Source of the DNA: CAVQBP01 sp963723205
Lineage (GTDB): Bacteria; Bacteroidota; Ignavibacteria; Ignavibacteriales; Ignavibacteriaceae
DNA: 64,000 nt
Assembly (NCBI GenBank): GCA_963723205.1
Contig: CAVRQC010000038.1
Coordinates: 496,001-560,000, forward strand
Reading direction: 5' to 3'
Shown piece by piece: positions 28,275 through 37,196 of this stretch. How positions within the stretch are numbered: position 1 is the stretch's first letter; every line of letters begins with the position of its first letter. The notes under the pieces are model-generated. The model searched no databases. It had not been told where the DNA came from and was given only the letters and a program-made list of their open reading frames with translations. The translations under genes were made by a program, and so were the position numbers.

Positions 28275-28946
28275 TTAAGAACTACCCTTCCAACTTTCTA
28301 ATATCCTATCTACTTTGCCTTCAACCAATGCCCTTGCATCAAATCTTTCATAGCCCTTCGATAACAATTTGTCATACTCCGTCATAGTATGCCGGATATG
28401 TGCAATTACTGCTAAATCAATAGCATTTTCATCATAATCTTTTGCGGCAGCACTTCTGCCGACTCTCCCGCTATATTTTTTACATGCGTGTTCAGCAATT
28501 ATTTTCTCACGACCCGGCGGTATCATACTATAAAGTTTACGAATATGATCAGCAAAATTCTTAACAAATTCCCGATCAATCTGATCACGTTTTTCTGATT
28601 GGCGTATTCTCCGCTGTTCACGTACATCAGCATCATTAAGGCATTCTTGTTCTGCCTTTTCTAATGCTTCCTGTTCAACTAATAATCCCTGACGTTCATA
28701 ACGCTTTCTTGAACGGCTCCATTTTAGAACCACAGCATATAAGCCGGAATATTTTTTTGCCCGGACAGTTAATGCCATATTACCCGTAGGTAGAAATTCA
28801 AGATGATCAAGGTCAGCACATGAGAGGCATAGAGCTCCATTCTGGCGGTTAAGAAAAATCCATGCATGATGACCAAGATTTTCATTACATTCACTGCAAA
28901 TTGATTTACGATTAGAGATAAAAACTTTTAGTTCATCTGATTTCAT
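28275..28946 (-). CDS. DUF2293 protein with N-terminal zinc-ribbon-like CxxC pairs (223 aa)
   Basis: Cytoplasmic protein of unknown role. The N-terminal part carries two CxxC pairs, Cys17/Cys20 and Cys40/Cys43, likely a zinc site. The middle, about 90-125, is a charged helix rich in Arg, Glu and Gln. The C-terminal domain at about 130-210 has the DUF2293 signature IPPGREKIIAEHACKKYSG, then RVGRSAA. It is convergent with the kinase gene (204-bp gap) and on the strand opposite to the permease unit that follows, so it interrupts the locus rather than belonging to an operon of it. No ribosome site is visible. It may be a chance insertion or older resident; no link to transport is apparent. Confidence 0.8.
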   Translation of the reverse strand: MKSDELKVFISNRKSICSECNENLGHHAWIFLNRQNGALCLSCADLDHLEFLPTGNMALTVRAKKYSGLYAVVLKWSRSRKRYERQGLLVEQEALEKAEQECLNDADVREQRRIRQSEKRDQIDREFVKNFADHIRKLYSMIPPGREKIIAEHACKKYSGRVGRSAAAKDYDENAIDLAVIAHIRHTMTEYDKLLSKGYERFDARALVEGKVDRILESWKGSS

Positions 28947-29013
28947 AATTTATATTACAAAAAAGTTGAGGTTCCAATAGAACCAAGATAATGTAAATAT
29001 TATAATTATCAAT

Positions 29014-29049
29014 TGTCCGGCAGCGTTCACTTATGTACGTAACTGGACA
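29014..29049 (+). promoter_or_regulatory. twin-palindrome activator site (UAS) upstream of the P9-P19 unit
   Basis: TGTCCGGCAGCGTTCA, 4 bp (CTTA), TGTACGTAACTGGACA. It matches the element at 57236 most closely. It lies in the 358-bp gap between the DUF2293 gene and the DUF4350-like gene, 52 bp before a sigma-54-like promoter. Apart from these two elements and the gene leader, I see nothing else in the gap. Confidence 0.78.
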
Positions 29050-29100
29050 GTAACTATTTTACATAACTCAATTTCAGAATCCAATCAAAATATTTGAATT

Positions 29101-29116
29101 AGGCATAATCTTTGAA
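29101..29116 (+). promoter_or_regulatory. sigma-54-type -24/-12 promoter of the DUF4350-like/P9-P19 unit
   Basis: AGGCAT-AATCT-TTGA, followed by ATTTAA. The promoter at 57322 reads almost the same (GGCAT-AATGT-TTGA then ATTTTTAA), which makes chance unlikely. The -24 GG and -12 G are present and the -12 C is A. Start of transcription would be near 29127, with a leader of about 130 nt. Confidence 0.65.
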
Positions 29117-29304
29117 TTTAAGGATTAAAACAATTCCATTTATCGAATAATAGAACCATTTAGATATTAAACTGTATGAGGATAGAGATTTATTTATATA
29201 TTCAAACTGAATTGATATAAAGAGAATTTTAATCATGCTGACATAAAGGGAAATAAAAATGAATTTCAAATATTACTTCTTCCTTCTTCGTTTCAATATT
29301 ACTT

Positions 29305-30006
29305 ATGACAAACACAATCTTTTCACAAGCTTCTTCCAAGAAGAGAATCTATATGGATATTTCCCACGGCCAGAAATTCTGGAATGATCCTTCAGAGATG
29401 AACGGTCAGGATGAAAATTGGATTAAGAGAGTTGAATATATGACCGATCAACTCTTAAAAACAGCTTCTTCGGTTAATGCAGAATTGTTCTACCTTAAAG
29501 ATGAAATAAAGCCTGAAGATTTATCTGATTGCGATTTTCTCTTTATTCATATACCCTCAAAACAATATACTCCAGAAGAAGTCAAAGTTATAACAGATTA
29601 TTTAAAAAACGGTGGTTCTCTTTTTCTTGTGATGGATGAGGATTACTGGTCAACTTTAAATGATGCTAATGTAAATGATATTATCAGGCCGTTCGATATA
29701 CAATTTGGTGAACAAAGCCCGGATACAACATTAGGAGGAATTACAAAAGCCGGTATTATTACAGAAAAACCTTTAATGATTACGTATTACGGCGGAAGAA
29801 TTATTAAAGGCGGTACTCCTTTCTGTTTTAATAAAAACGGTGAGTATCCTTTCGGAGTGTATGAGAGTCTAAAAAACGGGGATAAAATTATAGTCATGGG
29901 TGATGGGATGACATCACTATATATGACAAGCTGGAAAGGCGTAAGTGATTTTCAATGCGTAGAGTTTATGCACGATGCATTTAAGTGGCTATTAGATAAA
30001 CCATAA
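29305..30006 (+). CDS. DUF4350/GIFT-like protein, probable exported protein with damaged signal peptide (233 aa as read)
   Basis: First gene of the rightward permease unit. The body resembles the amidotransferase-like fold of DUF4350/GIFT proteins: a first strand KKRIYMDISHG at 12-22, then DFLFIHIPSKQYTPEEVKVI and a run of KNGGSLFLVMDE, ending in an IIVMGDG strand. No catalytic triad can be assigned. The start is doubtful. The only ATG with a ribosome site (GGGAAA) is at 29259 and encodes MNFKYYFFLL, but one frame away from the rest; in the main frame the upstream codons read FFVSILLMTNTIFSQA, a typical signal-peptide core and cleavage site, without a start codon. One indel would join them. 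Ends 10 bp before P9. Function unknown; the family link is by fold features only. Confidence 0.7.
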   Translation: MTNTIFSQASSKKRIYMDISHGQKFWNDPSEMNGQDENWIKRVEYMTDQLLKTASSVNAELFYLKDEIKPEDLSDCDFLFIHIPSKQYTPEEVKVITDYLKNGGSLFLVMDEDYWSTLNDANVNDIIRPFDIQFGEQSPDTTLGGITKAGIITEKPLMITYYGGRIIKGGTPFCFNKNGEYPFGVYESLKNGDKIIVMGDGMTSLYMTSWKGVSDFQCVEFMHDAFKWLLDKP

Positions 30007-30016
30007 AAGGAATATT

Positions 30017-32392
30017 ATGTTTAAACACAACCTGCTTATTATTTTCAGAAACTTTAAAAGATCAAAAAGTACGTTCTTCATAAACCTTATCGGATTATCA
30101 ACCGGTCTTGCCTGCGCCTTGCTAATTTATTTATGGGTGAACGATGAACTTCATGTAGATAAATTTAATAAAAATGACAGCAGACTTTACCAGGTAATGG
30201 AGAATGCTAAATTAGCTGACGGAACAACAACAGAGGCACATACACCTGATCTTATGGCTGAAACAATGGCTAAAGAAATACCGGATATAAAATATGCCGC
30301 TGCAGTTGTACCATCCTCGTGGTTTAGCTTTACTCTTTCGGTAGATGAAATAAACATTAAAGCAGAGGGTCAGTTCGCGGATAAAGATTTTTTCAACATT
30401 TTTTCTTTCGGTCTTCTGCAGGGTAATCCCAGCCAGGTGCTAACCGGTAATAACTCTGTAGTTATTTCACAAGAGCTTGCAATGAAATTATTTAAGACTA
30501 CTAAAAATGTAGTCGGAAAAATTATAAAATGGCAGGTGCTTAATTTTAGTGATCAGGCAGTGGTAACCGGTATTTGCAATGACGTTCCAAAAAATTCAAC
30601 TATGCAATTCCAATTTGTATTATCATATCAGGCATGGAAAGATATAAGCAAAAAGATGGGTAGAAACATGAACTGGGATAATCATGCTCCATATACATAT
30701 GTACTTTTGAAAAAAGGTACAAACCCGGAGCAATTCAGTAAAAAAATAGCAGGATACATAAAAAGTAAATACAGTAATTCAAATGTAACTCTATTCGCAA
30801 GACGTTATTCCGATGCTTATTTGTACGGGAAATATGATAATGGAGTGCAGAGCGGCGGCAGGATAGAATATGTAAAACTATTTTCAATAATTGCTCTTTT
30901 CATAATTTTAATTGCCTGCATCAATTTTATGAATCTTTTCACTGCAAAAGCATCTACCAGGATGAAAGAAGTGGGTATAAAGAAAGCCATAGGGGCTGAA
31001 CGTAAGTCGCTTATCATGCAGTACCTGAGTGAATCATTAATAATCTCTTTAATATCACTGATTTTTGCTTTACTCTTTGTTGAACTTGTTCTTCCGCAGT
31101 TCAATAATATAACAGGTAAACAACTGTCTTTAAATTTTAATAGTGGAATAGTAATAACTTTTTTAAGCATTGCGGTAATTACAGGTTTAATATCCGGCAG
31201 CTACCCCGCGCTGTATATTTCGGGTTTTAAACCTGTTTCTGTTTTAAAAGGGAAACTAAATATGCCCGGCGGAGAGTTGTGGCTTCGGAAAGTCCTTGTA
31301 GTATTTCAATTCTCTTTATCAATAATTTTTATTGCAGCTGTTTTGGTTGTTTACAAACAAATTGATTTTATTCAGACAAAAAATCTTGGGTATGATAGAA
31401 ATAATGTTATTTGTTTTGATAAAGAAGGGAACGCAGCTAAAAACCAGGGAACCTTTCTTAGTGAATTAAAAAAGATACCCGGAGTTGTAGATGCTGCTAG
31501 TGCCAATACAAATTTAATGGGCAGTTTTGGTAACACTATTGGTCTCAATTGGCAGGGAAAAAATCCCAAGGATATAATAAGATTTGAAAGTATGCAGGTC
31601 AGTTATAATTTAATAAAGACCCTGGATATAAATATAAAAGAAGGAAGATCTTTTTCAAAAAAATTCGGCTCGGATTCTACCGCAATAATATTTAATGAAA
31701 CAGCAATTAAAATTATGGGATTGAAAAATCCAATTGGAAAAATTATCAACCTGTGGGGAGTAAACAGACAAATTATTGGAGTGACAAAAAATTTTAATTT
31801 TGAATCTTTACATGAAACTATAAAGCCCTTATTCTTTATACTTGAACCGGATAGAACAATGAAAATTATGGTGAAATTAAAAGCAGGAGAAGAGAGGAAA
31901 ACAATTAATAACATTAAAAATTTCTATAGCAAATTTAATCCCGGTTATGTATTTGATTATAAATTTCTTGATAAAGACTACCAGGCATTGTATGAATCCG
32001 AAGAAAGAGTTTCTGTTTTATCAAAATATTTTGCTGGTTTGGCAATTATGATTTCATGTCTTGGTTTGTTGGGATTAGCTGCATTTACTTCACAAAGAAG
32101 GATTAAAGAAATTGGGATACGTAAAGTTCTCGGTTCAAGTGAGTTTGGCATCATTTATTTATTGTCGAAAGATTTTTCAAAATTAGTTATAGCCTCAATA
32201 TTAATAGCTTTACCGCTTAGTTTTCTTTTAATAAAGAACTGGCTTGATAGTTTTGCTTACAGGATAAGCCTGAGTCCCTGGTATTTTATGAGTGCCGGTA
32301 TAATTACATTATTAATTGCCTGGCTTACTGTAGGAACGCAGGCACTAAAAGCCGCAAGAACTAATCCTTCACAATGTTTAAGAGATGAATAG
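30017..32392 (+). CDS. duplicated MacB/FtsX-type ABC permease P9 (791 aa), LRDE-tail type
   Basis: Complete fused permease with AAGGA before the ATG, 10 bp after the DUF4350-like gene. It forms a subfamily with P10: leader FKHNLLIIFRNFKRSKSTFF, ELHVDKFNKNDSRLYQVM after TM1 where others read ELSYDKFNKNADRIYRV, and tail NPSQCLRDE instead of NPVKSLRYE. Coupling motif 1 is RMKEVGIKKAIGAE, motif 2 RIKEIGIRKVLGSS at about 695. The first periplasmic domain has KTTKNVVGK, lacking the FGNENPIGK motif of the other permeases. Position and subtype suggest that P9, P10 and the DUF4350-like protein act together; this is inference. Confidence 0.95.
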   Translation: MFKHNLLIIFRNFKRSKSTFFINLIGLSTGLACALLIYLWVNDELHVDKFNKNDSRLYQVMENAKLADGTTTEAHTPDLMAETMAKEIPDIKYAAAVVPSSWFSFTLSVDEINIKAEGQFADKDFFNIFSFGLLQGNPSQVLTGNNSVVISQELAMKLFKTTKNVVGKIIKWQVLNFSDQAVVTGICNDVPKNSTMQFQFVLSYQAWKDISKKMGRNMNWDNHAPYTYVLLKKGTNPEQFSKKIAGYIKSKYSNSNVTLFARRYSDAYLYGKYDNGVQSGGRIEYVKLFSIIALFIILIACINFMNLFTAKASTRMKEVGIKKAIGAERKSLIMQYLSESLIISLISLIFALLFVELVLPQFNNITGKQLSLNFNSGIVITFLSIAVITGLISGSYPALYISGFKPVSVLKGKLNMPGGELWLRKVLVVFQFSLSIIFIAAVLVVYKQIDFIQTKNLGYDRNNVICFDKEGNAAKNQGTFLSELKKIPGVVDAASANTNLMGSFGNTIGLNWQGKNPKDIIRFESMQVSYNLIKTLDINIKEGRSFSKKFGSDSTAIIFNETAIKIMGLKNPIGKIINLWGVNRQIIGVTKNFNFESLHETIKPLFFILEPDRTMKIMVKLKAGEERKTINNIKNFYSKFNPGYVFDYKFLDKDYQALYESEERVSVLSKYFAGLAIMISCLGLLGLAAFTSQRRIKEIGIRKVLGSSEFGIIYLLSKDFSKLVIASILIALPLSFLLIKNWLDSFAYRISLSPWYFMSAGIITLLIAWLTVGTQALKAARTNPSQCLRDE

Positions 32393-32422
32393 GATATTTA
32401 AAGTTAATAATGGGAAAAAGAA

Positions 32423-34804
32423 ATGCTAAAACATAATCTTCTTATTACTTCCAGGAACTTTAAAAGATCTAAAACCACATTTTTTATTAATCTGATTGGT
32501 TTATCCATAAGTCTTGCTTGTGCCATATTTATTTACATGTGGGTAAATGATGAACTGCATGTTGATAAATTTAATAAAAATGACAGCAGACTTTATCAGG
32601 TAATGGCCAATTTTAAATCACCGCAAGGCATTTCTACTGAAAAAATAACACCTATAATTATGGGAAACGCAATGCGCCAAGAGTTCCCTGAGGTTGAATA
32701 TGCCACAGCTGCTAATGCATTCTTATTCTATACCAAAGAAGGCATGCTGATATATGGTAAAAATCATTTAAAGGCAAAAGGAATGTTTGCAAGTAAGGAT
32801 TTTTTCCATGTCTTTTCATATCATCTTATTCAAGGAAATATGAATACGGTACTGAAAAATAAAAACAACATTGCCATATCCGAAGGATTAGCAAAAAAAT
32901 TATTCAATACTACAAAAAATGTTATAGGAAAAACATTAAAATGGGATCATCCGTTTTTCCAGGGGATATTCAAAATTTCAGGTATTTTTAAAGATCCCCC
33001 TATTAATTCAACTTATCAATTTGATGCAATATTTAGTATTAAGGAACTATTGGAAAATGATCCGTTTGCAAAAACATGGGGAGGCTTTTATGCGGAAACA
33101 TGTTTAATTCTGAAGAAAGGAACTGATATTGACCGGTTTAATAAAAAGATTACAAATTACCTGAAATCAAAAGATCCTTCCAATAATAATGTTACACTAT
33201 TTGTCCAGCAATTCTCAAAAAAGTATCTGTATGGTCATTATGAAAATGGAGCTGTATCGGGAGGGAGAATAACATATGTAAGGTTGTTTTCAGTTATTGC
33301 TGTAATCATACTGCTTATAGCCTGTGTCAATTTTATGAATTTATCTACAGCAAAAGCATCGACAAGGATGAAAGAAATCGGTGTAAAAAAAACAATCGGT
33401 GCGAACAGAAAAGCGATCATAATACAATATATCCAGGAATCATTATTTATTACATTTTTATCATTATTAGTTGCGTTGGTCTTAATTGAATTGCTGCTCC
33501 CGCAGTTTAATTCAATCACTGGGAAATCGCTCTCTATAAATTTTAATTTGAAATTTATTTTAATTGCTCTAGGCATTACAATTTTTACAGGACTTATTTC
33601 GGGAAGTTACCCGGCTTTTTACCTTTCAAGACTCACCCCAATTAAGATGCTAAAAGGAAAGCTCAATACGTCTTTTGGTGAGTTATGGATACGAAAAGGA
33701 TTAGTCATTTTCCAATTTGCTCTATCAATAATTTTTATAGCCGGGGTATTTGTTGTCGACAAACAAATAGAATTTACACAAACTAAAAACCTGGGATACA
33801 ACCGGGATAATATTTTATGTTTCCAATGGAAACAACCTTTCAGTAACGGCGGAAAGATTAATACCAGCTATGTTTCCTTTGTATCAGAACTAAAAAGTAT
33901 CCCGGGAGTTGTAAATACAACGAATATGTCGGGGAGTATCCTAAAGGATTTGATCGGACAAACCGGTTGTTCCTGGAGCGGACAAGAATCAGATAAAGCT
34001 TACTTATTTAAAGCCCCGTTTGTCAGCTATGATTTCATTAAAACACTTGGTCTGTATGTAGTCGAAGGACATTCTTTCTCAAGAAAGTACAACAATGAAG
34101 AATCTGATATTATAGTGAATGAAGCAGCCATTAAAATGATGGGATTAAAAGATCCAATCAATAAACGTATCCGGTTTGATATGCAGATTGTAGGAGTAGT
34201 TAAAGATTTTAATTATGGATCACTCCGTGAAAAAATAGAGCCTTTGATTCTCCGGTTTCGGAAATATAACCCCGATGTTATGGTTAAAATAAAAGCCGGG
34301 ACCGAAAAAGCTACTATAGAACAGGTTAGGAAAATCTATAAAAAGTTTAATAATGATCAACCATTCGATTTTACATTCATGGATAATGATTACCAAACAC
34401 TCTATAAATCGGAAATACAAACCGGGAGACTTTCCACTTATTTTGCGGGATTAGCTATTATAATTTCATGTCTTGGTTTGTTAGGGCTTACAGCTTTTAC
34501 TACACAAAAAAGACAAAAAGAGATTGGTATCAGAAAGGTATTAGGATCGAGTGAGTTTTCAATTATCTACCTATTATCAGCTGACTTCACAAAATTAGTT
34601 TTAATATCAATAGCAATAGCTTTACCGATCAGCTATCTTTTAATAAAGAACTGGCTTGATAGTTTCGCTTACAGGATAAGTCTTAACCCCTGGTATTTTT
34701 TGAGCGCCGGTATAATTACATTATTAATTGCCTTGTTTACTGTGGGAACTCAAGCTCTTAAAGCTGCAAGAACTAATCCTTCGCAATGTTTAAGAGATGA
34801 ATAG
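32423..34804 (+). CDS. duplicated MacB/FtsX-type ABC permease P10 (793 aa), LRDE-tail type
   Basis: Sister of P9, 30 bp downstream. Motif 1 RMKEIGVKKTIGAN, motif 2 RQKEIGIRKVLGSS at about 697, tail NPSQCLRDE. The last 170 bp of P9 and P10 are nearly identical at the DNA level, including the words after the stop codon (AGGATATT), which shows a recent tandem duplication or gene conversion. The first periplasmic domains are more different, so the cargo-facing part has moved faster than the TM/ATPase-facing part. Ribosome site weak (GGGAAAAAGAA). Confidence 0.95.
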   Translation: MLKHNLLITSRNFKRSKTTFFINLIGLSISLACAIFIYMWVNDELHVDKFNKNDSRLYQVMANFKSPQGISTEKITPIIMGNAMRQEFPEVEYATAANAFLFYTKEGMLIYGKNHLKAKGMFASKDFFHVFSYHLIQGNMNTVLKNKNNIAISEGLAKKLFNTTKNVIGKTLKWDHPFFQGIFKISGIFKDPPINSTYQFDAIFSIKELLENDPFAKTWGGFYAETCLILKKGTDIDRFNKKITNYLKSKDPSNNNVTLFVQQFSKKYLYGHYENGAVSGGRITYVRLFSVIAVIILLIACVNFMNLSTAKASTRMKEIGVKKTIGANRKAIIIQYIQESLFITFLSLLVALVLIELLLPQFNSITGKSLSINFNLKFILIALGITIFTGLISGSYPAFYLSRLTPIKMLKGKLNTSFGELWIRKGLVIFQFALSIIFIAGVFVVDKQIEFTQTKNLGYNRDNILCFQWKQPFSNGGKINTSYVSFVSELKSIPGVVNTTNMSGSILKDLIGQTGCSWSGQESDKAYLFKAPFVSYDFIKTLGLYVVEGHSFSRKYNNEESDIIVNEAAIKMMGLKDPINKRIRFDMQIVGVVKDFNYGSLREKIEPLILRFRKYNPDVMVKIKAGTEKATIEQVRKIYKKFNNDQPFDFTFMDNDYQTLYKSEIQTGRLSTYFAGLAIIISCLGLLGLTAFTTQKRQKEIGIRKVLGSSEFSIIYLLSADFTKLVLISIAIALPISYLLIKNWLDSFAYRISLNPWYFLSAGIITLLIALFTVGTQALKAARTNPSQCLRDE

Positions 34805-34852
34805 GATATTATAAATCTCATAAATTCTAGACGGAAAAAAACGGGTTATAAA

Positions 34853-37186
34853 ATGTTTAAAAATTATTTAAAAGTTGCTTTCAGGAATTTAATCAAAAAC
34901 CGGATCTATTCTTTTATCAATATAATAGGTCTGGCATTGGGCATGGCGTGTTGTATACTGATTTTACTTTGGGTTCAGGATGAACTGAGTTTTGATAGTT
35001 TCCACAAAAATAATGACAGACTTTATAAAGTTGTAAATCAATTAGATGATAGCTGGACGACAGCAAGTCCCTGGGCTTTAGTTCCAACTTTAAAGAAGGA
35101 TTTTCCCGAAGTTGATAAAGCCACCAGGTTTAATACAATGGATTTGCTGGTAAAATATGATGATAAGAGCTATTATGAAAATATCGGGTTCGTTGATCCG
35201 GATTTCCTTGAGATGTTTTCTTTTCCTTTAATAGAAGGAGATCCTTCATCAGCACTAAACCAAAAAGAATCGGTAATTATATCTGAAGAGCAGCAAAAAA
35301 ATATTTTAAGAATGAAGATCCCTTAGGAAAAATCTTACAGATAAATAACGATAAGAATTATAAGATAACAGGTGTAATGAAAAACATTCCGGCAAATTCT
35401 TCATTACAATTTGATATGCTGGCACCAATTGACTATTTCGGAAAAGATTTATTGTCAACCTGGTACTGGGAAACTACAGCGTTTGTATTACTGAAAAAAA
35501 ATGTTAATGTCGATGCATTCCGGGAACAAAATTGCAGGTACAACAAAGAAATATGATAAAGGATCGAGAATAAAACATTTAATAAACAATATACAGAAAT
35601 TCTCCGAAACCCATTTATATTATCCAGGCACGACCGGCCCTATATTATACATTTACTTGTTCTCTGCGATAGCAATTATTGTTTTGTTTGTTGGCTGTAT
35701 AAATTTTATAAATCTAATAACAGCAAGAGCATCGGTTCGAGGCAAGGAAATAGGGATGAGGAAAGTAATTGGCGCTACAAAAAAACATATTGTATGGCAG
35801 TTTTATGGAGAAACATTTCTTACTCTCCATAATTGCTTATGGTTTGGCAATTCTTCTGACAGAACTATTTTTGCCAAGTTTTAATTTACTTGCAGGAAAA
35901 AATCTGAGTTTGAAATTTGGCAGATAATCCGGTTCTCACTTTCGGATCTTTAGGCATATTGTATTATTAACAACTCTTTTGGCAGGAAGTTATCCCGCAT
36001 TGCTCTTATCGAAATTCAGTCCAATAAAAGTATTAAATGAATCATACTTCAACAGGTTTAAGAAGAGTTACACTCCGGTGGATTCTTGTTGTAGTTCAAT
36101 TCAGTGTATCACTTATTCTAATTGTTATGACGATTACTATATCAATGCAGATTAAGTACATACAGAACAAAAACCTTGGCTTCAACCGTGAACAGGTAAT
36201 TATACTACAGATTAATGATGAGTTGAGAAACAATTACGAATCGATAAAGAATCAATTGCTTCAATACCCCGGGATATACGCATGTAACAGAGGCTACATG
36301 CCGACCCGATCGGATTTACAACGTAAATCCTGTTTACTGGGAAGGAAAAGGCTCCTGACCAATTTCAATATATGAACTATGTTTCCGTTGATTACGATTA
36401 CCTGAAAACTTTTGAAATGAAAATGGCAGATGGAAGAAACTTTTCAAAAAAATTTCCTGCCGATGCAAAAAATTATATTGTAAATGAAGCAGCGGTTAAG
36501 TTTATGAAAATGAAATCACCTATCGGAAAACTTTTTTCAATATGGAAAAATGAAGGGAAAATAATAGGGGTAGTTAAAGATTTTAATTCAAGAAATCTGC
36601 ATAGTAAAATAGCACCAATTGTAATGACTTTAACCCAGTACGTACCTTACAACCAGGTTTTTATAAAAATCAAACCTGAGAATATAAAAACTACTTTAGA
36701 AAATATTAAAAAAGTATGGAAGGAATTTCATACCGGCTTACCCGTTTTCAATGTGAATTTTACGACGATGCTTTCCTTCAGCAATATATGAATGAACAAA
36801 AGATAAAGGAATTATTTCAGTATTTCAGTGCTTTAGCTATTTTCATTTCGTGCATCGGGTTATTCGGATTATCTGCATTCACAGCTCAGCGACGGACAAA
36901 AGAAATTGGCATTCGAAAAGTGGCCGGCGCTTCTGTATTTAGTATTTATTCACTAATTCTAAAAGACTTTATAAAATGGCTTTTGATCTCAGCTGTTATT
37001 GCCGTTCCTATTACTTATTATGCAATAAATAAATGGCTTGCTGATTTTGCTTATCACATTGATATAACATGGACAATTTTTGCCGAAGCAATAATTTTTA
37101 TCCTACTGATCGCAATTATATCGATAAGCTGGCAGGTTATTTATGCTGCAAAATCAAATCCTGTAAAATCTTTAAGGTATGAATAG
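34853..37186 (+). pseudogene. MacB/FtsX-type ABC permease P11, broken by multiple frameshifts
   Basis: Remains of one full-length permease spread over all three plus frames. The start MFKNYLKVAFRNLIKN and the end NPVKSLRYE are intact. Shifts are visible near 35292 (one base short in EE-AKKYF), 35520, 35825, 35925, 35960, 36060, 36290-36345 and 36755. Between shifts the protein is fully family-like: RGKEIGMRKVIGAT after TM2, LAGSYPALLLSKFSPIKVL, MNYVSVDYDYLKTFEMKM, RTKEIGIRKVAGAS. The breaks are indels and the family sequence continues across each one. That pattern fits either very recent decay or a stretch of poor consensus sequence. Only fragments would be translated as given. Confidence 0.85.
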
Positions 37187-37196
37187 AAGGTAAAAA

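Noticed and set aside
28275..28946. DUF2293 gene as part of the export system
   Set aside because: It is on the opposite strand to both neighbours, has no activator site directed at it and no feature linked to transport.
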